DNA of 57,770 bases from Gammaproteobacteria bacterium (GCA_026399205.1 JAPLRL010000041.1:1-57770); one strand, 5' to 3'. Positions 1-7,163 are shown, numbered from the stretch's first letter. The notes: generated by a model from the sequence alone, not told the origin. Made by a program: numbers and translations.

Positions 1-210
1 GACCCTGAGACACAGATCTTTCCGGCCAAAAATAATGACTGGGCGTTTTCTTGGCACTTTCTTTTCATGAGTCAAGCCAACCCATCTACCAAAATGGCAA
101 ATCGGCTTAACTTAATGGCAGTGTCCCCAACCCTCCCCCGCAAAGAGCATCAACATGCTGTTCAAACTTCTCGCGCGGTAGAGGGGGTGTTCGAGCGTAA
201 AAAACTTTAG
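1..210 (+). CDS. Partial ORF, C-terminal end of an unknown protein
   Basis: Frame 1 is open from the first base to a TAG at 208-210, giving about 69 residues without a start inside the window. I recognise no domain. From about base 124 the frame runs through a C-rich dispersed repeat that also occurs (inverted) near 42780-42860, so the last 25 or so residues would be repeat-encoded. It may be the true tail of a gene that begins upstream, or only an open frame through non-coding DNA. Confidence 0.3.
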   Translation, partial: DPETQIFPAKNNDWAFSWHFLFMSQANPSTKMANRLNLMAVSPTLPRKEHQHAVQTSRAVEGVFERKKL

Positions 211-224
211 GGACGTTACCTAAT
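124..224. repeat. C-rich dispersed palindromic repeat, copy 1
   Basis: The stretch starts CCCCAACCCTCCCCCGC and closes with GCGCGGTAGAGGGGGTG, forming an imperfect hairpin. It matches the reverse complement of 42780-42858. The following segment with TTAGGGACGTTACCTA also recurs at about 42970-42986. It is one of three members of this family in the window. Confidence 0.7.
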
Positions 225-291
225 TCAACGTAATAGAGTGTTATTTTCCATTTTATGAACTACATAACAGAATATAGAGGGCAACATAACA

Positions 292-1197
292 ATGAAGAAC
301 ATTGCTTTTGCGATTCATGGTGGCGCTGGAGACAATACACTTTTTTTGAAAAAGCATGTCAAAGAAAGTGAAAAAGGATTAGTTAAAGCCGTGCAAACCG
401 GTCATCACATTCTTCAAAAAGGCGGTAGCGCATTAGACGCCGTAGAGGCGGCTATCAGGCTGTTGGAAGACAACCCGTTGTTTAATGCGGGACGCGGATC
501 GGTGTTAAATAGTCATGGCGAAGTTGAAATGGATGCATCCATCATGGATGGAGAACACTTGAAAGCAGGCGCGGTATCTTTGATTCGAAATGTAAAAAAC
601 CCAATCACACTGGCTCGCGCTGTGATGGAGAAGACCCAGCATGTTTTTCTTTCTGGTGATGGCGCAATGGCTTTTGCAAAACACATCGCTATGCCCTTAG
701 AGGATGATTCATATTTTATCACTGAGCATCAGTTTGATGAATTTAAAAAAAAACAAGATGACGCCATGATTCAACAAAGCGATGCAAGAAAAACGCATGG
801 GACAGTAGGGGCCGTTGCTTTAGACAAGCAAGGCAACCTAGCCGCAGGAACCTCCACCGGCGGCACAAGTTATTGTTTGCCCGGAAGGGTGGGGGACAGT
901 TGTATCATTGGCGCAGGATGCTACGCGAATAATAAATCCTGTGCGATTTCAGGAACAGGCGAAGGTGAATATTTAATCACGGGGGTGATTGCTCATACCA
1001 TCGCTATCATGACCGAATTTAATATGACCCTCCAAGAGGCGTGTGATCATGTTATTTTTACGCGGAACAAGCATATCAAGGCCGATATGGGTGTTATCTC
1101 AGTCAGTTTTAAGGGTGATATTGGTGTGGCTTTTAATAGTGAAATCATGAAAAGAGCTTGGATAGGTTCAGATGGGGTTCTGCAAGTGAAACTATAG
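292..1197 (+). CDS. iaaA: Isoaspartyl peptidase / L-asparaginase, Ntn-hydrolase type
   Basis: 301 residues, the usual length for plant-type asparaginases. These are made as a precursor that cleaves itself just before a threonine, which then acts as the nucleophile to hydrolyse isoaspartyl dipeptides and L-asparagine. The N-terminal IHGGAG motif is present, and the cleavage site lies in THGTVGAVALD, giving catalytic Thr171; a GTSTGG stretch follows. NAGRGSVLN in the alpha subunit is also typical. The start is ATG 292, with GAGGGCAAC a few bases upstream. The gene stands alone and is followed by a repeat arm, so no operon is suggested. Family is certain; preference for isoaspartyl peptides over free asparagine is inferred. 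Confidence 0.93.
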   Translation: MKNIAFAIHGGAGDNTLFLKKHVKESEKGLVKAVQTGHHILQKGGSALDAVEAAIRLLEDNPLFNAGRGSVLNSHGEVEMDASIMDGEHLKAGAVSLIRNVKNPITLARAVMEKTQHVFLSGDGAMAFAKHIAMPLEDDSYFITEHQFDEFKKKQDDAMIQQSDARKTHGTVGAVALDKQGNLAAGTSTGGTSYCLPGRVGDSCIIGAGCYANNKSCAISGTGEGEYLITGVIAHTIAIMTEFNMTLQEACDHVIFTRNKHIKADMGVISVSFKGDIGVAFNSEIMKRAWIGSDGVLQVKL

Positions 1198-1221
1198 TGA
1201 ATTAAATTTTAATTGACACAT

Positions 1222-1253
1222 ACGTCATCCCGAGCGCAGCGAGGGATCTCCTG
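1222..1253. repeat. Left arm of a split GTAACT-family element
   Basis: ACGTCATCCCGAGCGCAGCG and the bases after it are the exact reverse complement of the arm at 1811-1843. In other copies the two arms are only tens of bases apart; here a gene of 139 codons lies between them. The expected GTAACT terminus is not visible on this side. Confidence 0.75.
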
Positions 1254-1380
1254 CGCCGCACACTGTTTTAACGCTGTATTTTTGCTTCTTGGCGCTATAT
1301 TATTGCGGCGGGCGAAAGAGAGCGTGCCCTCGAAACCTGTTCGAATTCGCCTATGCTCGTAACTTAATGAGGAGTACTCT

Positions 1381-1800
1381 ATGCCACGCCGTAAAAAAAG
1401 ACCGACCACGTTAACCGATCAAATCAGTGTACTACCTGATTGGATTTTATTTTTATCAGTGATGCCTGGCACATTGATGGAAATGATGATATTGCGATGT
1501 TGGGTTGGCACAAATAGCGGTGCGCTTGGAGGCGTGTTTGCTTTTGGGGGGCTGGTTTTAGCCCTGGTTACCACAGCTTTCACGATCTTATCTGTTGCGA
1601 AAATCAGCAATAAGCACTGGGTTGATGAAAAAAAATGGAACGCCATTTGCGTCGACGCAGCGCATCAGGCCTCTCCTACCCTCTTTCCCCCTCATTATGC
1701 GCAGTCGCCTATTTATCAACAAAAAAAATTACATCAGCCGAAAAAAAGCAATAATCAGAGCGTCAAAAAAAATGAGAGCATAGCGTCTTATTCTGCCTAA
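1381..1800 (+). CDS. Hypothetical small membrane protein between repeat arms
   Basis: 139 residues that I do not recognise. A basic N-terminus (MPRRKKRP) precedes two likely transmembrane segments, about residues 20-38 and 48-71, the second rich in Gly, Ala, Leu and Val. The C-terminal third is polar and rich in Lys, Gln and Ser and looks disordered. A clear GAGGAG Shine-Dalgarno sits 7 bases before the ATG, which supports a real gene. It is enclosed by the two arms of a GTAACT-family repeat (1222-1253 and 1811-1857), so it could be cargo of an expanded element or simply a gene caught between two insertions. Confidence 0.6.
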   Translation: MPRRKKRPTTLTDQISVLPDWILFLSVMPGTLMEMMILRCWVGTNSGALGGVFAFGGLVLALVTTAFTILSVAKISNKHWVDEKKWNAICVDAAHQASPTLFPPHYAQSPIYQQKKLHQPKKSNNQSVKKNESIASYSA

Positions 1801-1810
1801 CCATTTTCGT

Positions 1811-1857
1811 AGGAGGAGATCCCTCGCTGCGCTCGGGATGACGTGGTGGGGAGTTAC
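1811..1857. repeat. Right arm of a split GTAACT-family element
   Basis: The arm reads GGAGATCCCTCGCTGCGCTC through GGATGACGT and ends GGGGAGTTAC at 1857, the normal right terminus of the family. It pairs perfectly over about 31 bases with 1222-1253. I found no convincing direct repeat outside the pair, so a single gene-carrying element is not proven. Confidence 0.75.
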
Positions 1858-1863
1858 GAAAAA

Positions 1864-3120
1864 TTACCTGATGGGTATAACTGATGTGTCGCGTGCTAAT
1901 CGAGCTAGCTCAATATGTTGCGGATATGTTGTGACAAACGCTTCTCGAGTGAGCAGCTTAAAGTCTTTAAAATCAAAGCCAGGGGTCACAGCACAACCCG
2001 CTAAACAAAAGCGTCCGAGAGGTTCTGCAGAAAACAGATGCCCTGCTCGGACAGTAAACTGCAAACAACCTTCCTTGGTGCCTAAGGTCATTTCATTCAG
2101 TTCACCACTCATGGGATCAATGATACGCAACAATAGAGCGTCTCCTGCGTGAGCGTACCAAGTCTCATCTGATTGGACGGTATGCCATCCGGAGAAATCA
2201 CCTTGGGCAAGCAAATAGAGAATAGATGTACCGGCAGTTCTTGGTTCACCTAAGTATCTTGTTGAGGCATTGCCCGCGGCCTTAACCCAGTCGTTCGATC
2301 GAAAGGTTTGACGATACCATCCACCTTCTGGGTGTTGAGTGAGTTCATATTTAGCAATGAGGTGACTCATTTTTTTCTGTTGATTGAAATCAGCAATCAT
2401 GTTTAGACTTTGTGTATGATTTAAGAGTGCGGTCAAACATAACGCAAGCCTTTCGGCACAAATTTCTAGCGCATCTGGACTTGTTCCTAAATCATGCCCC
2501 GCATCATCAAGGAGATTACTGATGGCGCGAAGAGTGATGACTGGAACATCATAATATTCTGCGGCTTTAAATACACCAGCACTCTCCATCTCAATGGCGC
2601 TACAATCAAGATTTTTAATCTCAGAAAATAAACTTTTTGGAGCAGGAAAGGTATTGCTTGTGACGATAATCCCGGTTTTTAATCGCTCAAATGAAAATGA
2701 AGACATGATATCGAGGATTGAACGATGTATTGTATATTCGGTTGTAATAGACGTTAACGTATGGGGATCAATTAAGGCATTTTTATAAGGGGAATCTCTC
2801 AATATAGCAGGTAATTGATGCAAATCGGCATCAATAATTTTACTGGCCAGGATAAGATCGCCTATCTGTTGAAAGGGTTTAAGACCGCCAGCAACACCAC
2901 AGAAGATGATGAGGTCAGGGTTGAGTGTTTCACATAAAATGGTTGTTGTAATTGCCGAAGCGCTTGTTCCAATGCCTGCTAAACTCATGACAAGATCATG
3001 ACCGCTCCATTGCGTGACCAAGCAGCGACATTTAGAAATCATGGTTTCTTTTAAGTTTAAAAAATGTCTAGTAATGCTTGTTAATTCATCACGAAAAGCA
3101 GCTAAAATAAGGATACGCAT
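1864..3120 (-). CDS. MTA/SAH-nucleosidase-like protein fused to a DUF985 cupin
   Basis: 418 residues with two domains. Residues 1-235 form a PNP/UDP-phosphorylase-superfamily nucleosidase: MRILILAAFRDEL has the expected early glutamate (Glu12), CGVAGGL is the phosphate/ribose loop, and AIEMESAGVF carries the ribose-binding Met-Glu. The catalytic acid seen in true MTA/SAH nucleosidases (RAISD) is Asn here (RAISN, residue 202), as I recall for futalosine hydrolases, so the substrate is uncertain. Residues 251-418 are a Cupin_5 (DUF985) domain with PEGGWYRQTFRS, GWHTVQSDETWYAHAG and AGCAVTPGFDF. The junction falls at an A-rich run followed by an internal ATG (2370) that lacks a Shine-Dalgarno. 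The gene is monocistronic. Confidence 0.85.
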   Translation of the reverse strand: MRILILAAFRDELTSITRHFLNLKETMISKCRCLVTQWSGHDLVMSLAGIGTSASAITTTILCETLNPDLIIFCGVAGGLKPFQQIGDLILASKIIDADLHQLPAILRDSPYKNALIDPHTLTSITTEYTIHRSILDIMSSFSFERLKTGIIVTSNTFPAPKSLFSEIKNLDCSAIEMESAGVFKAAEYYDVPVITLRAISNLLDDAGHDLGTSPDALEICAERLALCLTALLNHTQSLNMIADFNQQKKMSHLIAKYELTQHPEGGWYRQTFRSNDWVKAAGNASTRYLGEPRTAGTSILYLLAQGDFSGWHTVQSDETWYAHAGDALLLRIIDPMSGELNEMTLGTKEGCLQFTVRAGHLFSAEPLGRFCLAGCAVTPGFDFKDFKLLTREAFVTTYPQHIELARLARDTSVIPIR

Positions 3121-3254
3121 TAAAGTTCCACATCATGTTAATTGAATGTTAAACATGTGGACATGCGCTTATTTTTGCAGCACCTCCTGGTTTGGTATCA
3201 TACGCAATAATGACCATAATTAAAAGGTCAAAAATCGGGCAATGGCGCGTGAAC

Positions 3255-3295
3255 GAAAAAAGCAGGTTTTGCCATTCGATAAAACCTGCTTTTTT
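3255..3295. terminator. Bidirectional rho-independent terminator
   Basis: AAAAAAGCAGGTTTT and AAAACCTGCTTTTTT flank a 10-base loop. The A-run on one side and T-run on the other would work in both directions. It lies upstream of the nucleosidase-cupin gene and could stop leftward transcripts coming from the 3644-3883 gene. Confidence 0.75.
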
Positions 3296-3360
3296 CATTT
3301 ACAGAGAATTCACCAGAACCTTCGGCAATATTTTTGGCGCACGGTGAAGGACCAATTTAT

Positions 3361-3474
3361 GTAACTACCCAGGTACACGTCATCCTGAGCGCCAGCGAAG
3401 GATCCCCCCTAGCTAGCAATGTGCTAATTAGCAGGAGATCCTTCGCTGGCGCTCAGGATGACGTGGGGAGTTAC
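3361..3474. mobile_element. GTAACT-family miniature element, tandem copy A
   Basis: 114 bp starting GTAACTACCC and ending GGGGAGTTAC, with long complementary arms (CGTCATCCTGAGCGCCAGCG and its reverse complement). It is flanked by CAATTTAT at 3353-3360 and again at 3475-3482, an exact 8-bp target duplication. No coding capacity. Confidence 0.85.
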
Positions 3475-3482
3475 CAATTTAT

Positions 3483-3635
3483 GTAACTCCTCAGGTTGTG
3501 GATAAGTTTGTTTTATTAGCACTCAAAACGAACAAACGTCATCCTGAACGCAGTGAAGGACCTCCTGAATTTGGCTAGATCTTTGTCAAATTGAGATCCT
3601 TCGCTACGCTCAGGATGACGTACCTGGGTAGTTAC
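3483..3635. mobile_element. GTAACT-family miniature element, tandem copy B
   Basis: 153 bp, starting GTAACTCCTCAGG and ending CTGGGTAGTTAC, directly behind copy A. The shared CAATTTAT recurs at 3636-3643, so the two elements sit between three copies of one 8-mer. The left 115 or so bases, including GGTTGTGGATAAGTTTG, are nearly identical to 57630-57745. Confidence 0.85.
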
Positions 3636-3643
3636 CAATTTAT

Positions 3644-3883
3644 TTAAAAGTCCAATTTAGCGGCAAAGTTATTAATTTCTGATCTTGGGGTGTGGTTATG
3701 TTTTGCAAAAAAAGTTTTTTGAGCCTTACTAACAAGCGTTCTGACCTGTTCTGCACTGTCTGAATGGACCACAGTTTCCTGCTTTGGCGGTACAGTGCTT
3801 TGCTTTGGCGTTAATAATGTTTCGGGCTTTCTTGGCTGTTGATTTGTTCTGTGTTTGTATGTTATTTCTTTATGACCAGGCAT
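3644..3883 (-). CDS. Hypothetical 79-residue polar protein
   Basis: I chose the ATG at 3883 (MPGHKEITYK) over the in-frame ATG at 3901 because AGAAGGA lies about 9 bases upstream of 3883. The product is small, basic and rich in Pro, Gln, Thr and Lys with no membrane segment and no recognised domain. The C-terminal third (TLVSKAQKTFFAKHN) could be one amphipathic helix. The stop codon touches the CAATTTAT duplication of the tandem miniature elements. A real small gene is likely because of the ribosome-binding site; its role is unknown. Confidence 0.45.
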   Translation of the reverse strand: MPGHKEITYKHRTNQQPRKPETLLTPKQSTVPPKQETVVHSDSAEQVRTLVSKAQKTFFAKHNHTPRSEINNFAAKLDF

Positions 3884-4102
3884 GAGGATTATCCTTCTCA
3901 AAGTTAGTTAAATTAATGTTTTTTATCTTACCGCTCCATTTTATTTCTGTGCTCCATTTGAGGGCATTATACCGATATAAAGATCAAGAACAAGTGCTGC
4001 GAAGAGCTATAACAATGCGGCTGCTAGGCATGACATCAAAAAAAGCAATCTCATTTTATGGCACATGATTTTGTATTTCCGACTACGATGACACATTCAA
4101 TT

Positions 4103-4121
4103 TGCACCCTGCGTGCACCCT
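4103..4121 (+). promoter_or_regulatory. Paired TGCACCCT octamers, integrase-arm-like site outside the island
   Basis: TGCACCCT at 4103-4110 is repeated at 4114-4121, an 11-bp period. The same arrangement lies inside both ends of the island (4344-4362 and 7053-7071). This pair is 67 bp left of the left att repeat, matching the 66 bp between 7053 and the right att repeat, so it may be the right end of an older neighbouring element. Confidence 0.5.
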
Positions 4122-4169
4122 ATAAGTCGGGGTTGAATGTGAGGTTTTGAGATAATTCCTTGACTGTAT

Positions 4170-4214
4170 TGGTGGCTACGGGTGGACTCGAACCACCGAC
4201 CTCAGCATTATGAG
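4170..4214. repeat. Left attachment site (partial tRNA-Met copy)
   Basis: Forty-five bases identical to 7119-7163, covering the CCA end, T arm, variable loop and 3' side of the anticodon arm of the tRNA-Met. The match stops abruptly after TTATGAG, as expected for an att core, so this is a tRNA fragment and not a functional gene. Confidence 0.92.
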
Positions 4215-4343
4215 GGCGAATTTAATATTTTGTCAATGCATTTCCATATGTCTTGATGCATGAATAACCCATATATAGCACAGACCTTTCATTTTAATTT
4301 GATATATGGCGACATATTGTTATACTACATTACACAAAAAAAT

Positions 4344-4362
4344 CACACTCTATATGCACTCT
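4344..4362 (+). promoter_or_regulatory. Paired CACACTCT/TGCACTCT, candidate integrase arm site (left end)
   Basis: Two octamers 11 bp apart, in the same orientation as those near the other att site, lie inside the left end of the island. Direct repeats with one helical turn of spacing near both ends fit arm-type binding by the integrase. Inference only. Confidence 0.45.
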
Positions 4363-4374
4363 GTTTGAATGAGT

Positions 4375-4489
4375 GTAACTGTTTACACGTCATCCCGAGC
4401 GCAGCGAGGGATCTCCCGATTTTTGCACAGTGCCTTCTGATTGGATATCCCTCGCTGTGCTCGGGATGACGTGGCGGGCGAGTAGTTAC
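4375..4489. mobile_element. GTAACT-family miniature element inside the island
   Basis: 115 bp from GTAACTGTTT to GAGTAGTTAC with CGAGCGCAGCGAGGGAT-type arms. Flanking octamers GAATGAGT and AAATTAGT agree at 6 of 8 bases, suggesting an older insertion with a decayed duplication. It lies between the left att site and the nuclease gene, so it entered after or with the island. Confidence 0.75.
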
Positions 4490-4544
4490 AAATTAGTCAG
4501 GCACTGCCTGACCAATTTAAATTTTTCGAGAAGGTGGCGCACAT

Positions 4545-5648
4545 ATGAAAAAAATAGGGAAAGCATCTGTTTCACTTCAGGTAGATGAAGCGTATCAAAG
4601 TCTTTTACAAGAGATTAAGGTTCGATTAAAGAAAGCACAACTTCGTGCAGCGATAGTTGTGAATCACGAACTGATTCAATTTTATTGGGATATAGGCAAG
4701 CTTATTATTGAAACCCAAGAGCAGGCTAAATGGGGGAATAAATTATTTGAAGTATTGGCAAATGATTTACGTCATAGCTTTCCAAATACAGAGGGTTTTT
4801 CCACAAGAAACCTTTATAACATGCGTCAATTTGCGATGCATTATCCAAATTTAGAGTTTTTGCAGGCGCTGCCTGCACAATTAACTTGGACACATCACAT
4901 TGTATTAATTCAGTCTTTTTCATCAGAACAAGCCAACATAAAACAGTGGTATGCTCAAAAAACACTCGAAAATGTTTGGGGTTATAGAGAGCTTCAAGCA
5001 CAAATAAAAAGTGATCTTTATCATCGACAGTCAAAATTAGAACATAAAACAACCAATTTCAAAGAGAAACTTCCTGAACCGCACTCTCAATTAGCTCAAG
5101 AAATGATTAAGGATCCCTATAAGTTTCATTTTTTATCGGTGGGTGATGCTGCCCACGAAAAAGACATACAAGATGGCTTACTGATTCATGTCAAAGAGTT
5201 TTTGATGGAGTTGGGGCAGGGGTTCGCGCTGTATGGAACCCGATATCCCATTTGGGTTTCAGAAAAAAGGTTTGAGATTGATTTGTTGATGTATAACACG
5301 AAGCTTCATTTATACGTGGTCGTTGAGCTGAAGCGAGGCGAGTTCAGCCCTCAAGATACAGGGCAATTAAATTTTTATCTCTCCGCAGTCGATGAGCAAT
5401 TAAAAATGCCTGAGGACGGGCCCACGATTGGATTATTGCTGTGTGAAAAAAAGGATAAAATTATTGCAGAATACGCGTTAAGACGTGTCAACAGCCCCAT
5501 GGGCATTGCCGAGTATGAGTTAAATAAAGCCTTACCAGAAAAACTCAATCACATTTTGCCAACCACAGAAGAGATAGAAACAGAGCTGAGCGCCTATACA
5601 CAAGAAGCAAACATCTCGGGGGACGAAGATGCAAGCAAAAATCAGTAA
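4545..5648 (+). CDS. DUF1016 (YhcG-type) PD-(D/E)XK nuclease
   Basis: 367 residues, the usual length. The N-terminal domain (about 15-165) has the family hallmarks FYWDIGKLI and FSTRNLYNMRQFA. The C-terminal domain (about 185-345) is a PD-(D/E)XK fold, with Asp246 in RFEIDLLMY and Glu261-x-Lys263 in VVVELKRGEF as the likely metal-binding and catalytic residues, followed by GQLNFYLSAVD. Such proteins are widespread beside restriction systems and on mobile islands and are thought to cut or process DNA. The last 20 bases overlap the integrase start, so the two genes are translationally coupled. The role could be element maintenance, defence or transposition support; only the nuclease fold is clear. 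Confidence 0.9.
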   Translation: MKKIGKASVSLQVDEAYQSLLQEIKVRLKKAQLRAAIVVNHELIQFYWDIGKLIIETQEQAKWGNKLFEVLANDLRHSFPNTEGFSTRNLYNMRQFAMHYPNLEFLQALPAQLTWTHHIVLIQSFSSEQANIKQWYAQKTLENVWGYRELQAQIKSDLYHRQSKLEHKTTNFKEKLPEPHSQLAQEMIKDPYKFHFLSVGDAAHEKDIQDGLLIHVKEFLMELGQGFALYGTRYPIWVSEKRFEIDLLMYNTKLHLYVVVELKRGEFSPQDTGQLNFYLSAVDEQLKMPEDGPTIGLLLCEKKDKIIAEYALRRVNSPMGIAEYELNKALPEKLNHILPTTEEIETELSAYTQEANISGDEDASKNQ

Positions 5649-6867
5649 TTCCTTAATCAAAACATTATTGCCGGGTGAAAAAGTATATGACGTACGGGAT
5701 CTCCATTTAAAGGGGTTTTTAATTAGAGTCCATCCTTCTGGTGGAATGAGTTATGTTTGCCAATATAAAAGAGGGCGTCGCGTTAATTTGGGCCGGGTGG
5801 GTGTGATGACGGCCGCACAAGCTCGTGAAAAGGCCATTGAGGTATTAAGTAATATTAATAAGGGTATCGAGCCAAAGGTTCAAAAAGGGATTAACAAACC
5901 TAAAACCTTACAAGAGTTCATCGAAAAGGAGTATAAGCCTTGGGTTCTTTCTCATCATAAAAGAGGAGAGGAAACACTTGCGACACTGACTCGATGTTTT
6001 AATAAATTCTTTCCAAAACCCCTCACAGAAATAGCCCCTTCAATTTTAGAACAGTGGCGCATTAAACGCTCAAATGATGGTATCTCTAATGTCACGCTTA
6101 ATCGCAACATTGCCACACTCAAATCCGTGATGACGAAAGCCAGTGAATGGGGGTTTTTAAAAGAAAATCCTTTAAAAAGTTTAAGGTTATTTAAAATAGA
6201 CCGCTCGCCCAAAGTAAGGTACTTGTCGCTAGAGGAAGAGAGGCGGTTACGTCAGGTATTATTGGCGCGTGAAACCCAATTAAAACAAGAAAGAAAAAGT
6301 GCGAATCAATGGCGAAATGAACGCGGATACCCTTTGTTTCCTGAAGTTGCTGATCATGAATGCTGTGATTATTTGATGCCGATGATTGTGCTCTCAATCA
6401 ATACTGGTTTACGGCAGGGGGAGTTATTTAATTTGAGTTGGGACATGGTCAATTTATCAGAGGGATCATTGATTGTGTCAGGAAATATCACAAAAAATAG
6501 CAGCTCTCGTTATATTCCCTTAAATGAAGAAGCGCATGACATGATTAAGCAACTGTATAATAAAAGTGCGAATAAGGAAGGGCTGGTGTTTCCCAGCAAA
6601 AATAATCAACCGTTTAATAATGTGAAACGATCTTGGTCTTCCGTTTTAAAGAAAGCTCAAATCACCCAGTTTCGCTGGCATGATTTACGGCATCACTTTG
6701 CTAGTAGGTTGGTGATGGCTGGCGTTGATCTCAATACAGTCCGTGAGCTATTGGGGCACTCTGATATTACCATGACGCTAAGGTATGCGCATTTGGCGCC
6801 GGAGCATAAAATTAATGCAGTTAGAAAAATAAAATGGTCGACAGCCGCAATGGAAAACTACTCATGA
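5629..6867 (+). CDS. int: Tyrosine integrase of the tRNA-Met island
   Basis: 412 residues with an N-terminal DUF4102-type arm-binding domain (GFLIRVHPSGGMSYVCQYK, RRVNLGRVGVMTAAQAREKA), a central SAM-like core-binding domain (about 95-190) and a C-terminal catalytic domain. The catalytic set is complete: Arg262 (TGLRQGEL), His351 and Arg354 (HDLRH), His377 (LLGHSD) and nucleophile Tyr386 (RYAHL). It therefore looks active. The ATG lies inside the nuclease gene and the stop is about 250 bp from the tRNA-Met that supplies the att site. It should catalyse recombination between 4170-4214 and 7119-7163. Confidence 0.95.
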   Translation: MQAKISNSLIKTLLPGEKVYDVRDLHLKGFLIRVHPSGGMSYVCQYKRGRRVNLGRVGVMTAAQAREKAIEVLSNINKGIEPKVQKGINKPKTLQEFIEKEYKPWVLSHHKRGEETLATLTRCFNKFFPKPLTEIAPSILEQWRIKRSNDGISNVTLNRNIATLKSVMTKASEWGFLKENPLKSLRLFKIDRSPKVRYLSLEEERRLRQVLLARETQLKQERKSANQWRNERGYPLFPEVADHECCDYLMPMIVLSINTGLRQGELFNLSWDMVNLSEGSLIVSGNITKNSSSRYIPLNEEAHDMIKQLYNKSANKEGLVFPSKNNQPFNNVKRSWSSVLKKAQITQFRWHDLRHHFASRLVMAGVDLNTVRELLGHSDITMTLRYAHLAPEHKINAVRKIKWSTAAMENYS

Positions 6868-7005
6868 GTCATGCTTGGAAACAATCCGTAAGGAATCGTA
6901 ACCGATGATGTATTGTGGAAGTCGGGTATCGATTGGGGGATGACAGATGAAAGCCAATGCTGGTAAGGTCCATGTCATTAAGAAAAGCAGTGTTAGCGTT
7001 TTCAT
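6862..7005 (-). CDS. Putative 47-residue secreted peptide of the island
   Basis: The frame encodes MKTLTLLFLMTWTLPALAFI and a 27-residue polar tail ending IVSKHDS. The first 18 residues have the shape of a signal peptide with an ALA cleavage motif. A longer in-frame ATG exists at 7068, but the 7005 start puts the hydrophobic segment at the N-terminus. The Shine-Dalgarno is weak (GAAAAAATTG). It converges on the integrase and overlaps it by 6 bp. Its single remaining cysteine would be exported. Product unknown; it may be a chance ORF. Confidence 0.4.
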   Translation of the reverse strand: MKTLTLLFLMTWTLPALAFICHPPIDTRLPQYIIGYDSLRIVSKHDS

Positions 7006-7052
7006 GATTTCAATTTTTTCTTTAGTATTTAAGCACTGAGTTACATTTAATT

Positions 7053-7071
7053 CGCACTCTATGTGCACTCT
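7053..7071 (+). promoter_or_regulatory. Paired CGCACTCT/TGCACTCT, candidate integrase arm site (right end)
   Basis: Octamers at 7053-7060 and 7064-7071, 11 bp apart, 48 bp inside the right att repeat. Same orientation and spacing as the pairs at 4103 and 4344. Confidence 0.45.
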
Positions 7072-7118
7072 GAAAAACGGCTTTTAAATTTGCGGATTTC
7101 TCAATCCCTTGATTCTAA

Positions 7119-7163
7119 TGGTGGCTACGGGTGGACTCGAACCACCGACCTCAGCATTATGAG
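7119..7163. repeat. Right attachment site, within tRNA-Met
   Basis: Identical over 45 bases to 4170-4214. It includes the CCA end through the anticodon loop of the functional tRNA, so the gene remains intact after integration. Confidence 0.92.

Larger units (their letters stand above)
4170..7163. mobile_element. 3-kb integrative element in a tRNA-Met gene
   Basis: Bounded by exact 45-bp direct repeats (4170-4214 and 7119-7163); the right one is the 3' part of an intact tRNA-Met. Inside are a DUF1016 nuclease, a tyrosine integrase next to the tRNA and pointing at it, a 47-residue secreted peptide and a miniature element. This is the standard architecture of an integrase-tRNA island, reduced to almost nothing but integrase and nuclease. 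No excisionase, replication or transfer gene is visible. Confidence 0.88.

Noticed and set aside
1209-1409. 66-residue reverse ORF over the repeat arm
   Set aside because: Encoded mostly by the CGAGCGCAGCGAGG arm and low-complexity flank; ends opposite a well-supported gene start.
1838-2152. 104-residue forward ORF opposite the cupin domain
   Set aside because: Antisense shadow of the nucleosidase-cupin gene, beginning in a repeat arm.
4260-4469. 69-residue forward ORF at the left end of the island
   Set aside because: Its second half (VIPSAARDLPIFAQ) is the translated miniature element and no start signal is visible.
4170-7163. Prophage remnant
   Set aside because: No structural, lysis or replication genes; an integrase alone with att repeats fits a small island.
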